Assembly (NCBI RefSeq): GCF_036345155.1
Contig: NZ_CP107772.1
Location: 5,456,001-5,520,000, forward strand
DNA length: 64,000 bases
Direction of reading: 5' to 3'
Source of the DNA: Streptomyces sp. NBC_00582
GTDB lineage: Bacteria > Actinomycetota > Actinomycetes > Streptomycetales > Streptomycetaceae
Shown: piece by piece, positions 1 through 8,028 of the stretch
Position numbering within the stretch: the stretch's first letter is position 1
How the letters are laid out: each line of letters opens with the position of its first letter
Translations under genes and position numbers: made by a program
The notes under the pieces: generated by a model
Database searches by the model: none
What the model saw: only the letters and a program-made list of their open reading frames with translations
What the model was told of the DNA's origin: nothing

Positions 1-647
1 AGAGCGGCGTTCACCGCGAGCCCGCGGATGCGCCACTGGCCGGTGGAGGTGCGCAGCACGGCGTTGGGGTTCAGCCGCAGATGTGACAGCCCCTCGCGGT
101 GCGCCGCCGCCATCGCCGAGGAGATCTGACTGACCATCTGGTACGCGTCGTGCGGCTCCAGCGGGCCGGACGCGAGCAGCGTCGTCAGTTCGGTCGCGTC
201 GGGCAGCCATTCGTGGACGACGTAGACGAGGTCGTTCTCCTCGACGGCGTCCAGGACCTGCACGAAGCGAGGGTCGCCGAGCAGCGCCGAGGAACGGGCC
301 GCGGCCAGCACCGAGCGCGCCCGGGCGTGGTCCGCGGGCAGTACGTGCACCCCCACGGCACGGCGGAGTTTCTCGTCCACCGCACGCCAACTGCTGAAAC
401 CGTCCAGACGGGTGACGCACTCCTCGAGGCGGTACCGTCTGGCGAGTTTGTGGCCGCTGTGCAGTTCAGGCGGTGAGGCCTTCCCGGGATGTTCTGTCCC
501 GCCACTCCCCTGTGCCTCGTCGCTGTCCGTGTCCCGCTCCCGGTTCTTGGCCACCCCGTCGGCCGTGGACTGGTCCGCCTGTGCGGTCAGCGGCTCGTCG
601 CCGCTGTTGTCTGCCACGTCGACGGCAGCCGTACTCCGTTCCGCCAC
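1..647 (-). CDS. Protein-kinase-like (pseudokinase) protein, C-terminal part outside window
   Basis: Partial gene running off the left edge; about 215 codons are visible from a GTG start at 647 that has AGGAAC upstream. The first ~65 residues are polar and low in complexity. A kinase-like N-lobe follows (LARRYRLEECV, a glycine-loop-like start without the usual GxGxxG, then VGVHVLPADHA and VYVVHEWLPDATEL). The end shows a catalytic-loop-like stretch, HREGLSHLRLNPNAVLR, where the HRD motif is replaced by HLRLNPN; this argues for a pseudokinase. It lies 137 bp downstream of murJ on the same strand. In mycobacteria the MurJ homologue MviN (Rv3910) carries an intracellular pseudokinase domain in one chain, so this gene is probably the split equivalent. 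The role in regulating lipid II flipping is inferred. Confidence 0.8.
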   Translation of the reverse strand, partial: MAERSTAAVDVADNSGDEPLTAQADQSTADGVAKNRERDTDSDEAQGSGGTEHPGKASPPELHSGHKLARRYRLEECVTRLDGFSSWRAVDEKLRRAVGVHVLPADHARARSVLAAARSSALLGDPRFVQVLDAVEENDLVYVVHEWLPDATELTTLLASGPLEPHDAYQMVSQISSAMAAAHREGLSHLRLNPNAVLRTSTGQWRIRGLAVNAA

Positions 648-784
648 CGTCGTTCCTGCCTCCCCATCCCATGCGCGCCGCCGACCTCGTGCGCGCCGTC
701 CGACGCCGGATCCAATTGTGCCCACAGTCCGCCGCTATGCACGACACGCGGCGGCCAACGATGGTTGTGCGACTACCCCCTCGT

Positions 785-3073
785 TCAGCGCCCCAGGCGC
801 CCGCGGACCATGCCGACGAGGGAGTTGAGCTCCTCGATGCGCATGCGGCGGGCGGCGACGAAGAAGATGCCGAGCAGCAGCGCTCCGCCGACCAGCAGGG
901 CGGCGAGCGAGCCGAGGACGCCCTGGCCCAGGGTCTGGGCGATGCCGTAGCAGGCCGCGCCGGCGATCAGGGCCGCCGGCACGGAGGCGATGCACAGTCT
1001 GGCGTACGTGCGCAGGACGTGGGAGCCGTCGAGATCTCCGCCGAGCCGCTTGCGCAGCCGGTTCCAGGCGACGCCGACACCGATCGCGTAGGCCAGGCCG
1101 TACGCGGCGGCCATGCCCGCGACCGCCCAGCGGGCCGGCAGGACGAAGTAACAGACCGCCGAGGCGCTCGCGTTGACCGCGGCCACGATGACGGTGTTGT
1201 AGAAGGGGGTGCGGGTGTCCTCGTAGGCGTAGAAGGCGCGCAGGACGACGTACTGCACCGAGTAGGGGATCAGGCCGAGGCCGAAGGCCATCAGCATGAA
1301 GCCCATGTTGGTGGCCTCGCCGGTGCCGGAGGAGCCGAAGATCAGGGTGCACATCGGGATGCCGAGTGCGAGGAAGCCGAACGCGATCGGCACGATCGCG
1401 ACGGCCGTGGTGCGCAGGCCCTGCGAGATGTCGTCGCGGACCGCGCCGCCGTCGCCCTCGGCCGCCGAGCGGGAGATGCGCGGCAGCAGGGCGGCCATCA
1501 GCGAGACGGTGATGATGGCCTGCGGCAAGCCCCAGATGAGCTGGGCGTTGGCGTAGGCGGCGAAGCCGGTGCCGTCGACGGGCGAGGCCTTGCCGGCCGC
1601 GGTCGACAGCTGGGAGACGACGATCGCGCCGGCCTGGTTGGCGAGGACGAACAGGAACGTCCACTTGGCGAGCGTCACGGCCTTGCCGAGCCCGTGGCCG
1701 CGCCAGTCGAAGCGCAGCCGCAGCCGGAAGCCGGTCTCCCGCAGGTAGGGGATCATCGCGAGCGCCTGCACGACCAGGCCCAGCAGGACGCCGATGCCGA
1801 GGAGCCGCTGGCCCTCCGGCGGGATGGTCGTGACCTTCATGCCGGAGTCGGCGGCGGTGCCGTAGACCCAGATGAAGGTGCCCAGCGTCACGATGATGAC
1901 GATGTTGTTCAGGACCGGCGTCCACATCATCGCGCCGAACTTGCCGCGCGCGTTGAGGATCTGACCCATCACGACGTGGACGCCCATGAAGAAGATCGAG
2001 GGAAGGAAGTAGCGGACGAAGGTGATGCCGACCTCGTTGGCCGCCGGGTCGCTGGCGACCGGGTCGGACAGCGCCCGGATCAGCAGCGGGGCGCCGGCGA
2101 CCGCGGCGACGGTGAGCACGCCGAGCGCCACCATCACCAGCGTCAGCAGCCGGTTGGCGTAGGACTCGCCGCCGTCGTCGTCCTCCTTCATGGCCCGTAC
2201 GAGCTGCGGCACGAACACGGAGTTGAGGCCGCCGCCGACGGTCAGGATGTAGATCATCGTCGGAAGCTGGTAGGCGACCTGGAAGGTGTCGCCGAGCAGG
2301 CCGACGCCGAGCGCGGAGACGATCAGCGCCGAACGGACGAAGCCGGTGAGGCGGGAGACCATCGTGCCCGCGGCCATCACGGCGCTGGACTTCAGCAGCC
2401 CGGCCGCCTTGCCGCCCTTCTTCGCGGCCGGCGCGGCGGGCTCGGGAGCCGGTGCCTCGACCACGGGGGCCGCGCTGCCCAGGTTCATGGTGCGGTCGTC
2501 CACGGGCGGCACGGACGCCGCAGCCTGGTGGCGCGGCACGGGCCCCTGGCCGCCGGGAGCCACGGCCGGGCCCGGCACCGCCGGGGACTCGACCGGCGGA
2601 CGGGTACCGCCCTGCTGCTGGTCCTTGAAGAGGTGCGCGAACGCGTCGGGCTGGTGCTGCTCCTCGCCGGAGTGCGACACCAGGTCGTCCACGCCCACGA
2701 ACTGGGTCGTGCGGGGGTCGTCACCGTAGGGCAGGTACTGGCTGGGGCCCTCCGGCTCGGGCGCCGGGGGCTGGGCCCACACCTGCGGGTCGGGCGCGTA
2801 CGGGGACTGCGCCGGGCGGCCGTAGAGCGGCTGCTGCGGCTGGTACGGGCCCGGGGGCGGCGGGGGGTGCGCGGCACGGTCGTAGAGCGCCTCGGCGACC
2901 GGATCCTGCGCGGTGAGGTCCTGGGACCGGTAGGGGTCCTGGTCGTAGGCGTCCTGGAGGTACATGTCCGCGGCGTGCTGCGGCGGCACCTGGCCGTGCT
3001 CGGGCGGCGGGCCCTCGGGGTGACCCGAGCTGCCCGCGGCCTGGCCGCGGTCACCCTCGTACGGCGCGTTCAT
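785..3073 (-). CDS. murJ: MurJ/MviN lipid II flippase with long cytosolic N-terminal extension
   Basis: 762 residues. About 225 N-terminal residues are Pro/Gln/Gly-rich and probably disordered; the MurJ membrane domain follows (from KSSAVMAAGTMVSRLTGFVRS, about 228 onward) with many hydrophobic segments typical of the MOP superfamily, where 14 helices are usual. MurJ flips the peptidoglycan precursor lipid II to the outer face of the membrane. The gene starts 45 bp after the DUF6049 gene and precedes the pseudokinase gene, so the three probably form one operon. The order parallels Rv3909-Rv3910 in Mycobacterium tuberculosis, where pcnA (the cca relative) is also divergent. The disordered head could be the docking part for partner proteins; that is inference. 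Family call is firm. Confidence 0.93.
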   Translation of the reverse strand: MNAPYEGDRGQAAGSSGHPEGPPPEHGQVPPQHAADMYLQDAYDQDPYRSQDLTAQDPVAEALYDRAAHPPPPPGPYQPQQPLYGRPAQSPYAPDPQVWAQPPAPEPEGPSQYLPYGDDPRTTQFVGVDDLVSHSGEEQHQPDAFAHLFKDQQQGGTRPPVESPAVPGPAVAPGGQGPVPRHQAAASVPPVDDRTMNLGSAAPVVEAPAPEPAAPAAKKGGKAAGLLKSSAVMAAGTMVSRLTGFVRSALIVSALGVGLLGDTFQVAYQLPTMIYILTVGGGLNSVFVPQLVRAMKEDDDGGESYANRLLTLVMVALGVLTVAAVAGAPLLIRALSDPVASDPAANEVGITFVRYFLPSIFFMGVHVVMGQILNARGKFGAMMWTPVLNNIVIIVTLGTFIWVYGTAADSGMKVTTIPPEGQRLLGIGVLLGLVVQALAMIPYLRETGFRLRLRFDWRGHGLGKAVTLAKWTFLFVLANQAGAIVVSQLSTAAGKASPVDGTGFAAYANAQLIWGLPQAIITVSLMAALLPRISRSAAEGDGGAVRDDISQGLRTTAVAIVPIAFGFLALGIPMCTLIFGSSGTGEATNMGFMLMAFGLGLIPYSVQYVVLRAFYAYEDTRTPFYNTVIVAAVNASASAVCYFVLPARWAVAGMAAAYGLAYAIGVGVAWNRLRKRLGGDLDGSHVLRTYARLCIASVPAALIAGAACYGIAQTLGQGVLGSLAALLVGGALLLGIFFVAARRMRIEELNSLVGMVRGRLGR

Positions 3074-3118
3074 GGTTTACCCCACCTCATCGTCCCGGGC
3101 CCACCGGCCACGACATCC

Positions 3119-5557
3119 TCAACGGTCCACTCTCTCACCCGTCCCCGAGGGGGCCGTGCTTTCCGCTGCGGTGTCCGCTGTCCCGTCACTCGCCTGCTCC
3201 GGGTCGTCTGCCCCGGACCGGGAGGCCGATTCTCCCTCGGTACGGTCCGCCGAGTTCTCGGGGTCCTCCGGGTTCTCCGGGGCCGCAGGAGTCCCGGAGG
3301 CGCCGTCGACCTCCGAGGCCTCGCCCTCCGGGGCGGCCTCGGTGTCCTCGGTGTCCGCCTGCTGGGCCTCACGCGCCGCCGCCCGCTTGCGCTGGGTGTA
3401 CATACGGAAGCCGGCCAGCACGAGCAGCAGCACACCGCCGCCGATGACCAGCATCACGGTGGCCGTGATCTCGGTGACCTTCACATCGAAGCGGACCGGG
3501 GCGCCGTACGCCTGGCCGTCCTCGGTGTAGAGCTGGGCGGTCACCGTGGTCTGGCCGTTCACATTGGCCGACGTGGTGAACTTCACCGTCGTGCTGTGCC
3601 CGCCGGAGACCTCGATGAACTGCTCGTCGGAGTCGTGGCCGCCGATCTCCAGGCGGGTGTCGTTGCTCGAGCTGAGCCGCAGGACCAGGTGGTGGACGCC
3701 CTGCACCAGGTTGTTCTGCACGGTCACGGGGATCGTGGCGCTGCGCCCCGAGAGCTTGGTCTCCGACTTGTCGATCAGCTTGACCTGGTCGGTGAGGGTC
3801 TCGAGGTAGCTCTGCACGCCCTGGCGGAAGGTGCTCGCCGAGGTGGAGCGGCCCCGCCACGACGTGGACATCTCCCGGTTCGTGGCCCGCCCGAAGGGGG
3901 TCACCACCCGCGACTTGTCGGTGAGGATCACCTTGAAGTTGTCGAGCTTGTCCTGGGTGGCCGCGATCTGCTCGAAGGCCGACTTCGGCAGCTCCTGCTT
4001 GCGCAGCGAGGAGGGGTACGAGGACCGCGAGGGCACCTTGGTGGTGGCGCCGCCGTCGGGCTTGGTCTCGGCGGCCGCGGTGAGGTCCTGGGACTGCGAC
4101 CAGCCGGAGTTCTGCAGGGCCGTGACGGCCGCCGCCATCGCCTGCGCCTGGCCGGCGGTCGGTGTGCGCTGCGGGGCGACGACGATGCTGCGCTGCTTGT
4201 GCGTCTGCAGGTTCAGGGCCAGGCTCTGGGCGAGGAACTGCTGCACCGCCAGCGTGGACGCGGAGGCGTTGGTCAGGTCGCCCTGGAACGTCTTGGACAG
4301 GCGGGCGTCGGCGACCACCGCCGTGGTCCCGCCGCCGATGGCCCGGGCTGCGGAGGGCGTGTAGGACAGGCTGCCGGTCTCCGCCAGGCTGTCGCTGCGC
4401 GCGATCACCTTGTCGGCGCCGGCGGAGGTGGCGACCTTCACGATCGAGGGGTCGACGGCACCGTCCACCGGCCAGGCGAAGTCGGTGCTCGGCGTCACGT
4501 GGAGGATCGTCTCCACCGTGGTCGCGGCGACGTCGGTGGCCGCCTTGAGCTGGCTCAGCGAGCCCGCGACCCCGGTGCCGTTGTGGGCGAGGGAGGCCAG
4601 GTCCGGGTCGGCGAAGGGGAGGGCGACGACCTCTTTGTCGGCCACGGCGTCCTGCAGCTCGGCCAGCCACTCCTTGGCGACCGCCTGGTGGGTGCCGGCC
4701 GTGGTGGTGTCACCGTCGGCGCGGACCCGGTAGCTGCCGGTCATCGCGTCGACGGACGCGAGCAGGTCCGGGTCGATCACCCAGGTGACGTCGAGTTCCT
4801 TGCCGAGGCTCAGCAACTGGTCCAGGCGGCCGCCGGGGGCGATCTCCTCGGCGAGGTCGTCATTGAGGAAGACGGGCGTCTGGCTCGCGTTCGAGCCGGT
4901 CTCGGCGGTCATGTGCACGGTGGAGACCAGCGGCCACAGGACCGTCGTCCGCGTCGCCGTGTCCGCCCCGTCGGGCTGCCACGGCAGGAAGGTCCGCTGG
5001 ATGCCCAGCACCTGCTCCCACGACTGCGCGGACGTCTCGCCCGAGAGCGTGACCCCGAGCGGGTAGACGCCGTCGGCGCCGAGGTCCAGCTCGTCGACCG
5101 GTACGGAGATGCTGAAGTGCTCGGCGACGCCGGGGGTGAGCTTGGCGAACTCGGCGACGTACTTGCCGCCCACCTCGGAGCCGTAGCCGGAGGAGAGGCC
5201 GGCGGCGTCCTCTGCGGCGTCGGCGACCGCCGAGCGGGTGGTGAGCGCGGAGCCCACCCGCAGGCCGACGTGGGCGTCGGTGACGGCCTGCTTGCCCTTG
5301 TTGGTCACGGTGCCGGAGACGGTCACGGTGTCGCCGTCGGTGGGGACGGCCGGGCTGAGGGAGTCGACGGCCACGGAGACCGAGCCCTTGTCGGAGGCTT
5401 CCTTGACGCCTGTCGCGGCGTCGGCGTGCGCGGGGAGAGCGGGCAGCTGCAGCAGCCCGGCCAGCAGGGGCGCCCCGGCGAGCAGTGCTCCGGTGCGCCG
5501 CAGCCACCGGCGGGCAGGTGAGGGACTCATCCCCGGGAAGTCTGCCGCCTCGGCCAC
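3119..5557 (-). CDS. Secreted, membrane-anchored DUF6049 family protein
   Basis: 812 residues from a GTG start; an internal ATG at 5530 (MSPSPARRWLRR) is an equally plausible start because it opens a clean signal peptide (twin Arg region, LLAGAPLLAGLLQLPALPAHA). The body is extracytoplasmic with Ig-like stretches (TVSGTVTNKGKQAV near the N-terminus, VTVQNNLVQGVHHLVLRL near the C-terminus). A single membrane helix (TATVMLVIGGGVLLLVLAGF, about 705-725) is followed by an acidic, Ser/Glu/Asp-rich cytoplasmic tail. It is the syntenic counterpart of mycobacterial Rv3909, next to murJ. Biochemical function is unknown; a role in cell envelope assembly with MurJ is inferred from the conserved neighbourhood. 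Confidence 0.85.
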   Translation of the reverse strand: MAEAADFPGMSPSPARRWLRRTGALLAGAPLLAGLLQLPALPAHADAATGVKEASDKGSVSVAVDSLSPAVPTDGDTVTVSGTVTNKGKQAVTDAHVGLRVGSALTTRSAVADAAEDAAGLSSGYGSEVGGKYVAEFAKLTPGVAEHFSISVPVDELDLGADGVYPLGVTLSGETSAQSWEQVLGIQRTFLPWQPDGADTATRTTVLWPLVSTVHMTAETGSNASQTPVFLNDDLAEEIAPGGRLDQLLSLGKELDVTWVIDPDLLASVDAMTGSYRVRADGDTTTAGTHQAVAKEWLAELQDAVADKEVVALPFADPDLASLAHNGTGVAGSLSQLKAATDVAATTVETILHVTPSTDFAWPVDGAVDPSIVKVATSAGADKVIARSDSLAETGSLSYTPSAARAIGGGTTAVVADARLSKTFQGDLTNASASTLAVQQFLAQSLALNLQTHKQRSIVVAPQRTPTAGQAQAMAAAVTALQNSGWSQSQDLTAAAETKPDGGATTKVPSRSSYPSSLRKQELPKSAFEQIAATQDKLDNFKVILTDKSRVVTPFGRATNREMSTSWRGRSTSASTFRQGVQSYLETLTDQVKLIDKSETKLSGRSATIPVTVQNNLVQGVHHLVLRLSSSNDTRLEIGGHDSDEQFIEVSGGHSTTVKFTTSANVNGQTTVTAQLYTEDGQAYGAPVRFDVKVTEITATVMLVIGGGVLLLVLAGFRMYTQRKRAAAREAQQADTEDTEAAPEGEASEVDGASGTPAAPENPEDPENSADRTEGESASRSGADDPEQASDGTADTAAESTAPSGTGERVDR

Positions 5558-5835
5558 GCGTTCGCCCGTCTCTCGTCGTCGTCAGTGGTCGTCGGAATGT
5601 GCGTCCACGCATGGTAACGATGTGCGCGGAGGTGAAGTGCCGCGGACCGGTCCACAAGATCGGGCGGGGCCTTCCTCCTGTCCTCTATCGTCGCGTATGG
5701 AGGGGAGCGTCGGTGAAGAAGCTCTACGGCAGGCCTTCAGCCTCTATCGCCCGAGCTGTCCCTGCCCCGTGACGAGCGGCCCCCGCCCTTAATCGGGGCG
5801 CCCCGCGCCCGCACGGCCACGTACCCTTTCCTGTT

Positions 5836-7278
5836 GTGCCGAACGCCAACGAAGACACTCCCAGCGCCCTGAGCCAGGTGCAGCACCGCGCGGTGACCGA
5901 ACTGCTGCGGGTCGCTCCTGTCGCCGACGACCTCGCCCGCCGCTTCCAGGAGGCCGGCTTCTCGCTCGCCCTGGTCGGCGGCTCGGTCAGGGACGCGCTG
6001 CTCGGCCGGCTCGGCAACGACCTCGACTTCACCACGGACGCCCGTCCCGAGGACGTCCTGAAGATCGTGCGGCCGTGGGCGGACGCGGTGTGGGAGGTCG
6101 GCATCGCCTTCGGGACCGTCGGGGTCCAGAAGGACGGCTACCTCATCGAGGTGACGACGTACCGCTCCGAGGCGTACGACCGCACCTCCCGCAAGCCCGA
6201 GGTCTCCTACGGCGACTCCATCGAGCAGGACCTCGTCCGCCGGGACTTCACAGTGAACGCGATGGCGGTGGCGCTTCCGCAGAAGGAGTTCATCGACCCG
6301 CACGGCGGCCTCGACGACCTCGCGGCGCGGGTGCTGCGCACCCCGGGCACGCCCGAGGAGTCCTTCTCCGACGACCCGCTGCGCATGATGCGTGCCGCCC
6401 GGTTCGCCGCCCAGCTCGACTTCGAGGTCGCCCCCGAGGTCGTCACCGCGATGAAGGAGATGTCCGAGCGCCTCGACATCGTCTCCGCGGAGCGGGTGCG
6501 GGACGAGCTGAACAAGCTGATCCTCTCCGCCCACCCGCGCAAGGGCCTGAGCCTGCTGGTCGACACCGGCCTCGCCGGCCGTGTTCTGCCGGAGCTGCCC
6601 GCCCTGCGGCTGGAGCGCGACGAGCACCACCGGCACAAGGACGTCTACGACCACACGCTGATCGTTCTGGAGCAGGCGATCGCGCTGGAGGAGAGCGGCC
6701 CCGACCTCACCTTGCGGCTCGCGGCGCTGCTCCATGACATCGGCAAGCCGCGCACCCGGCGGTTCGAGCAGGACGGCAGGGTCTCGTTCCACCACCACGA
6801 GATGGTCGGCGCGAAGATGACCAAGAAGCGCATGACCGCGCTGAAGTACTCCAACGATCTGGTGAAGGACGTCTCCCGGCTGGTCGAGCTGCACCTACGC
6901 TTCCACGGCTACGGCACCGGGGAGTGGACCGACTCCGCCGTTCGCCGTTACGTCCGTGACGCCGGCCCGCTCCTGGAACGCCTCCACAAGCTGACCCGGT
7001 CGGACTGCACGACCCGCAACAAGCGCAAGGCCGCCGCGCTCTCCCGGGCCTACGACGGCCTGGAGGAGCGCATCGCCCAGCTCCAGGAGCAGGAGGAGCT
7101 CGACGCGATCCGCCCCGATCTGGACGGCAACCAGATCATGGAGATCCTCGGCGTCGGCCCCGGCCCCGTCATCGGCCAGGCGTACAAGTTCCTGCTGGAG
7201 CTGCGCCTGGAGAACGGGCCGATGGAGTACGACGCGGCGGTGGCGGCGCTGAAGGAGTGGTGGGCCGAGCAGAGCTGA
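5836..7278 (+). CDS. cca: CCA-adding tRNA nucleotidyltransferase with HD domain
   Basis: 480 residues from a GTG start. The nucleotidyltransferase head has GGSVRD (48-53) and DLDFTT (62-67), the metal-binding carboxylate motif of class II poly(A)/CCA enzymes, then the RRDFTVNAMA motif. An HD phosphohydrolase-type domain follows (LLHDIGKP, about 298-305). The enzyme repairs or adds the 3' CCA of tRNA; class II sequences also include poly(A) polymerases, which motifs alone cannot exclude. It is divergent from the DUF6049-murJ operon, as is pcnA (Rv3907c) in mycobacteria, and is followed by two parS-centred palindromes that probably end its transcript. Confidence 0.93.
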   Translation: MPNANEDTPSALSQVQHRAVTELLRVAPVADDLARRFQEAGFSLALVGGSVRDALLGRLGNDLDFTTDARPEDVLKIVRPWADAVWEVGIAFGTVGVQKDGYLIEVTTYRSEAYDRTSRKPEVSYGDSIEQDLVRRDFTVNAMAVALPQKEFIDPHGGLDDLAARVLRTPGTPEESFSDDPLRMMRAARFAAQLDFEVAPEVVTAMKEMSERLDIVSAERVRDELNKLILSAHPRKGLSLLVDTGLAGRVLPELPALRLERDEHHRHKDVYDHTLIVLEQAIALEESGPDLTLRLAALLHDIGKPRTRRFEQDGRVSFHHHEMVGAKMTKKRMTALKYSNDLVKDVSRLVELHLRFHGYGTGEWTDSAVRRYVRDAGPLLERLHKLTRSDCTTRNKRKAAALSRAYDGLEERIAQLQEQEELDAIRPDLDGNQIMEILGVGPGPVIGQAYKFLLELRLENGPMEYDAAVAALKEWWAEQS

Positions 7279-7280
7279 AC

Positions 7281-7326
7281 AGTGAAACGGGGCGATGTTT
7301 CACGTGAAACATCGCCCCGTTTCACT
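7281..7326. terminator. 46-bp perfect palindrome centred on a parS site, probable bidirectional terminator
   Basis: Two exact 23-bp arms meet at the centre of the parS core GTTTCACGTGAAAC. The outer ends (GTGAAAC at 7282-7288 and GTTTCAC at 7319-7325) repeat the parS half-sites in opposite order. It starts 3 bp after the cca stop and lies between convergent genes. A U-tract is absent, which is common for Streptomyces terminators. Termination is inferred from position and structure. Confidence 0.75.
7296..7311. other. parS site (ParB binding), perfect core
   Basis: TGTTTCACGTGAAACA, identical to the 14-bp Streptomyces parS core GTTTCACGTGAAAC plus one complementary base on each side. It lies between the convergent cca and 7405-7899 genes. 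Confidence 0.93.
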
Positions 7327-7347
7327 GCTCGGGAACGCCCTGTACGC

Positions 7348-7387
7348 ACTGAGGGCCGGTGTTTCACGTGAAACACCGGCCCTCAGT
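7348..7387. terminator. 40-bp perfect palindrome centred on a second parS site, probable terminator
   Basis: Two exact 20-bp arms (ACTGAGGGCCGG at the outer end) centred on a parS core, 18 bp upstream of the stop end of the minus-strand gene at 7405. Together with the palindrome at 7281 it fills the convergent gap. Terminator function is inferred. Confidence 0.72.
7360..7375. other. parS site, perfect core
   Basis: TGTTTCACGTGAAACA, 64 bp centre to centre from the site at 7296. Confidence 0.93.
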
Positions 7388-7404
7388 CATGGCAGCTGTT
7401 GCTG

Positions 7405-7899
7405 CTACTTGACTTCCTTCATGCACAGAACCACGTCGTGACCGCCGCCGTACTGGACATAGGAGATCGTCGCCTCGGTGACGGCCTCGCACTTGCTCTC
7501 GTCACTGGAGCCGTCGAACTTCTGGACGACCTTGTACTGCGCCTTGCTGTCGGAGCAGTCGACCTCGTTGAGGTCCGCGCTGGTGTCCGTGCCCTCGTTG
7601 TGCATGCAGGCGCCGACCGAGGTCGTCTCCGCGTCGTCGCGCGTCAGGAACCAGCCCGCGCCGAACTTGAGGATGCCGATGATGACGGCGACGACGATGG
7701 CACCGATGATGCGTATGGCCTTCTTGCCCATGCGCTTGCCGGCCGGGGCGGGCGGCGGCGGAACCGGAGCGCCGCCCTGGTTCGGGAACGGGGCGTACGG
7801 CTGCTGCGGCGGGACCCCGGGCTGACCGGGCTGCTGCCCCATGGGCGCGGTGGGCTGGGCGTACGGGTTCTGGCCCTGCGGAGGCGGCGGAGTGGTCAT
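7405..7899 (-). CDS. Pro/Gln-rich single-pass membrane protein with Cys-rich extracellular domain
   Basis: 164 residues. The first ~55 are Pro/Gln/Gly-rich and cytosolic; a basic KRMGKKAIR stop precedes one membrane helix (IIGAIVVAVIIGILKFGAGW, about 61-80). The outer domain of about 80 residues has four cysteines (GACMHN, VDCSDS, SKCEAV, VLCMKE), which could make two disulfides. This resembles the small LppU/SCO3897-like proteins of actinomycetes, whose function is not known. It stands alone on the minus strand, with its stop against the parS-terminator pair shared with cca. A GGGGG stretch before the ATG serves as ribosome-binding site. Confidence 0.8.
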   Translation of the reverse strand: MTTPPPPQGQNPYAQPTAPMGQQPGQPGVPPQQPYAPFPNQGGAPVPPPPAPAGKRMGKKAIRIIGAIVVAVIIGILKFGAGWFLTRDDAETTSVGACMHNEGTDTSADLNEVDCSDSKAQYKVVQKFDGSSDESKCEAVTEATISYVQYGGGHDVVLCMKEVK

Positions 7900-8028
7900 G
7901 CTGGGGTCCCCCTAGAACGTGGGTGCGCAAGAACATGTGCGCGTGGCGCGAAATAAGACCCACGTAAAGTACCGGCCACCACTGACAGCGCCCGACCTCA
8001 GGGGAACTCTGTGTCTTTGATGTGACAC

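Noticed and set aside
473..5521. 1682-codon open frame antisense to murJ and DUF6049
   Set aside because: Composition is Arg/Gly/Asp/His-rich without any domain; it is the mirror of two real genes on the other strand, as expected at this GC content.
7050..7376. Small frames beginning with MFHVKH next to parS sites
   Set aside because: parS itself reads as Phe-His-Val-Lys after a start codon, so these starts are by-products of the palindrome. The same applies near 14280, 25612 and 60055; only cydCD has a real gene behind it.
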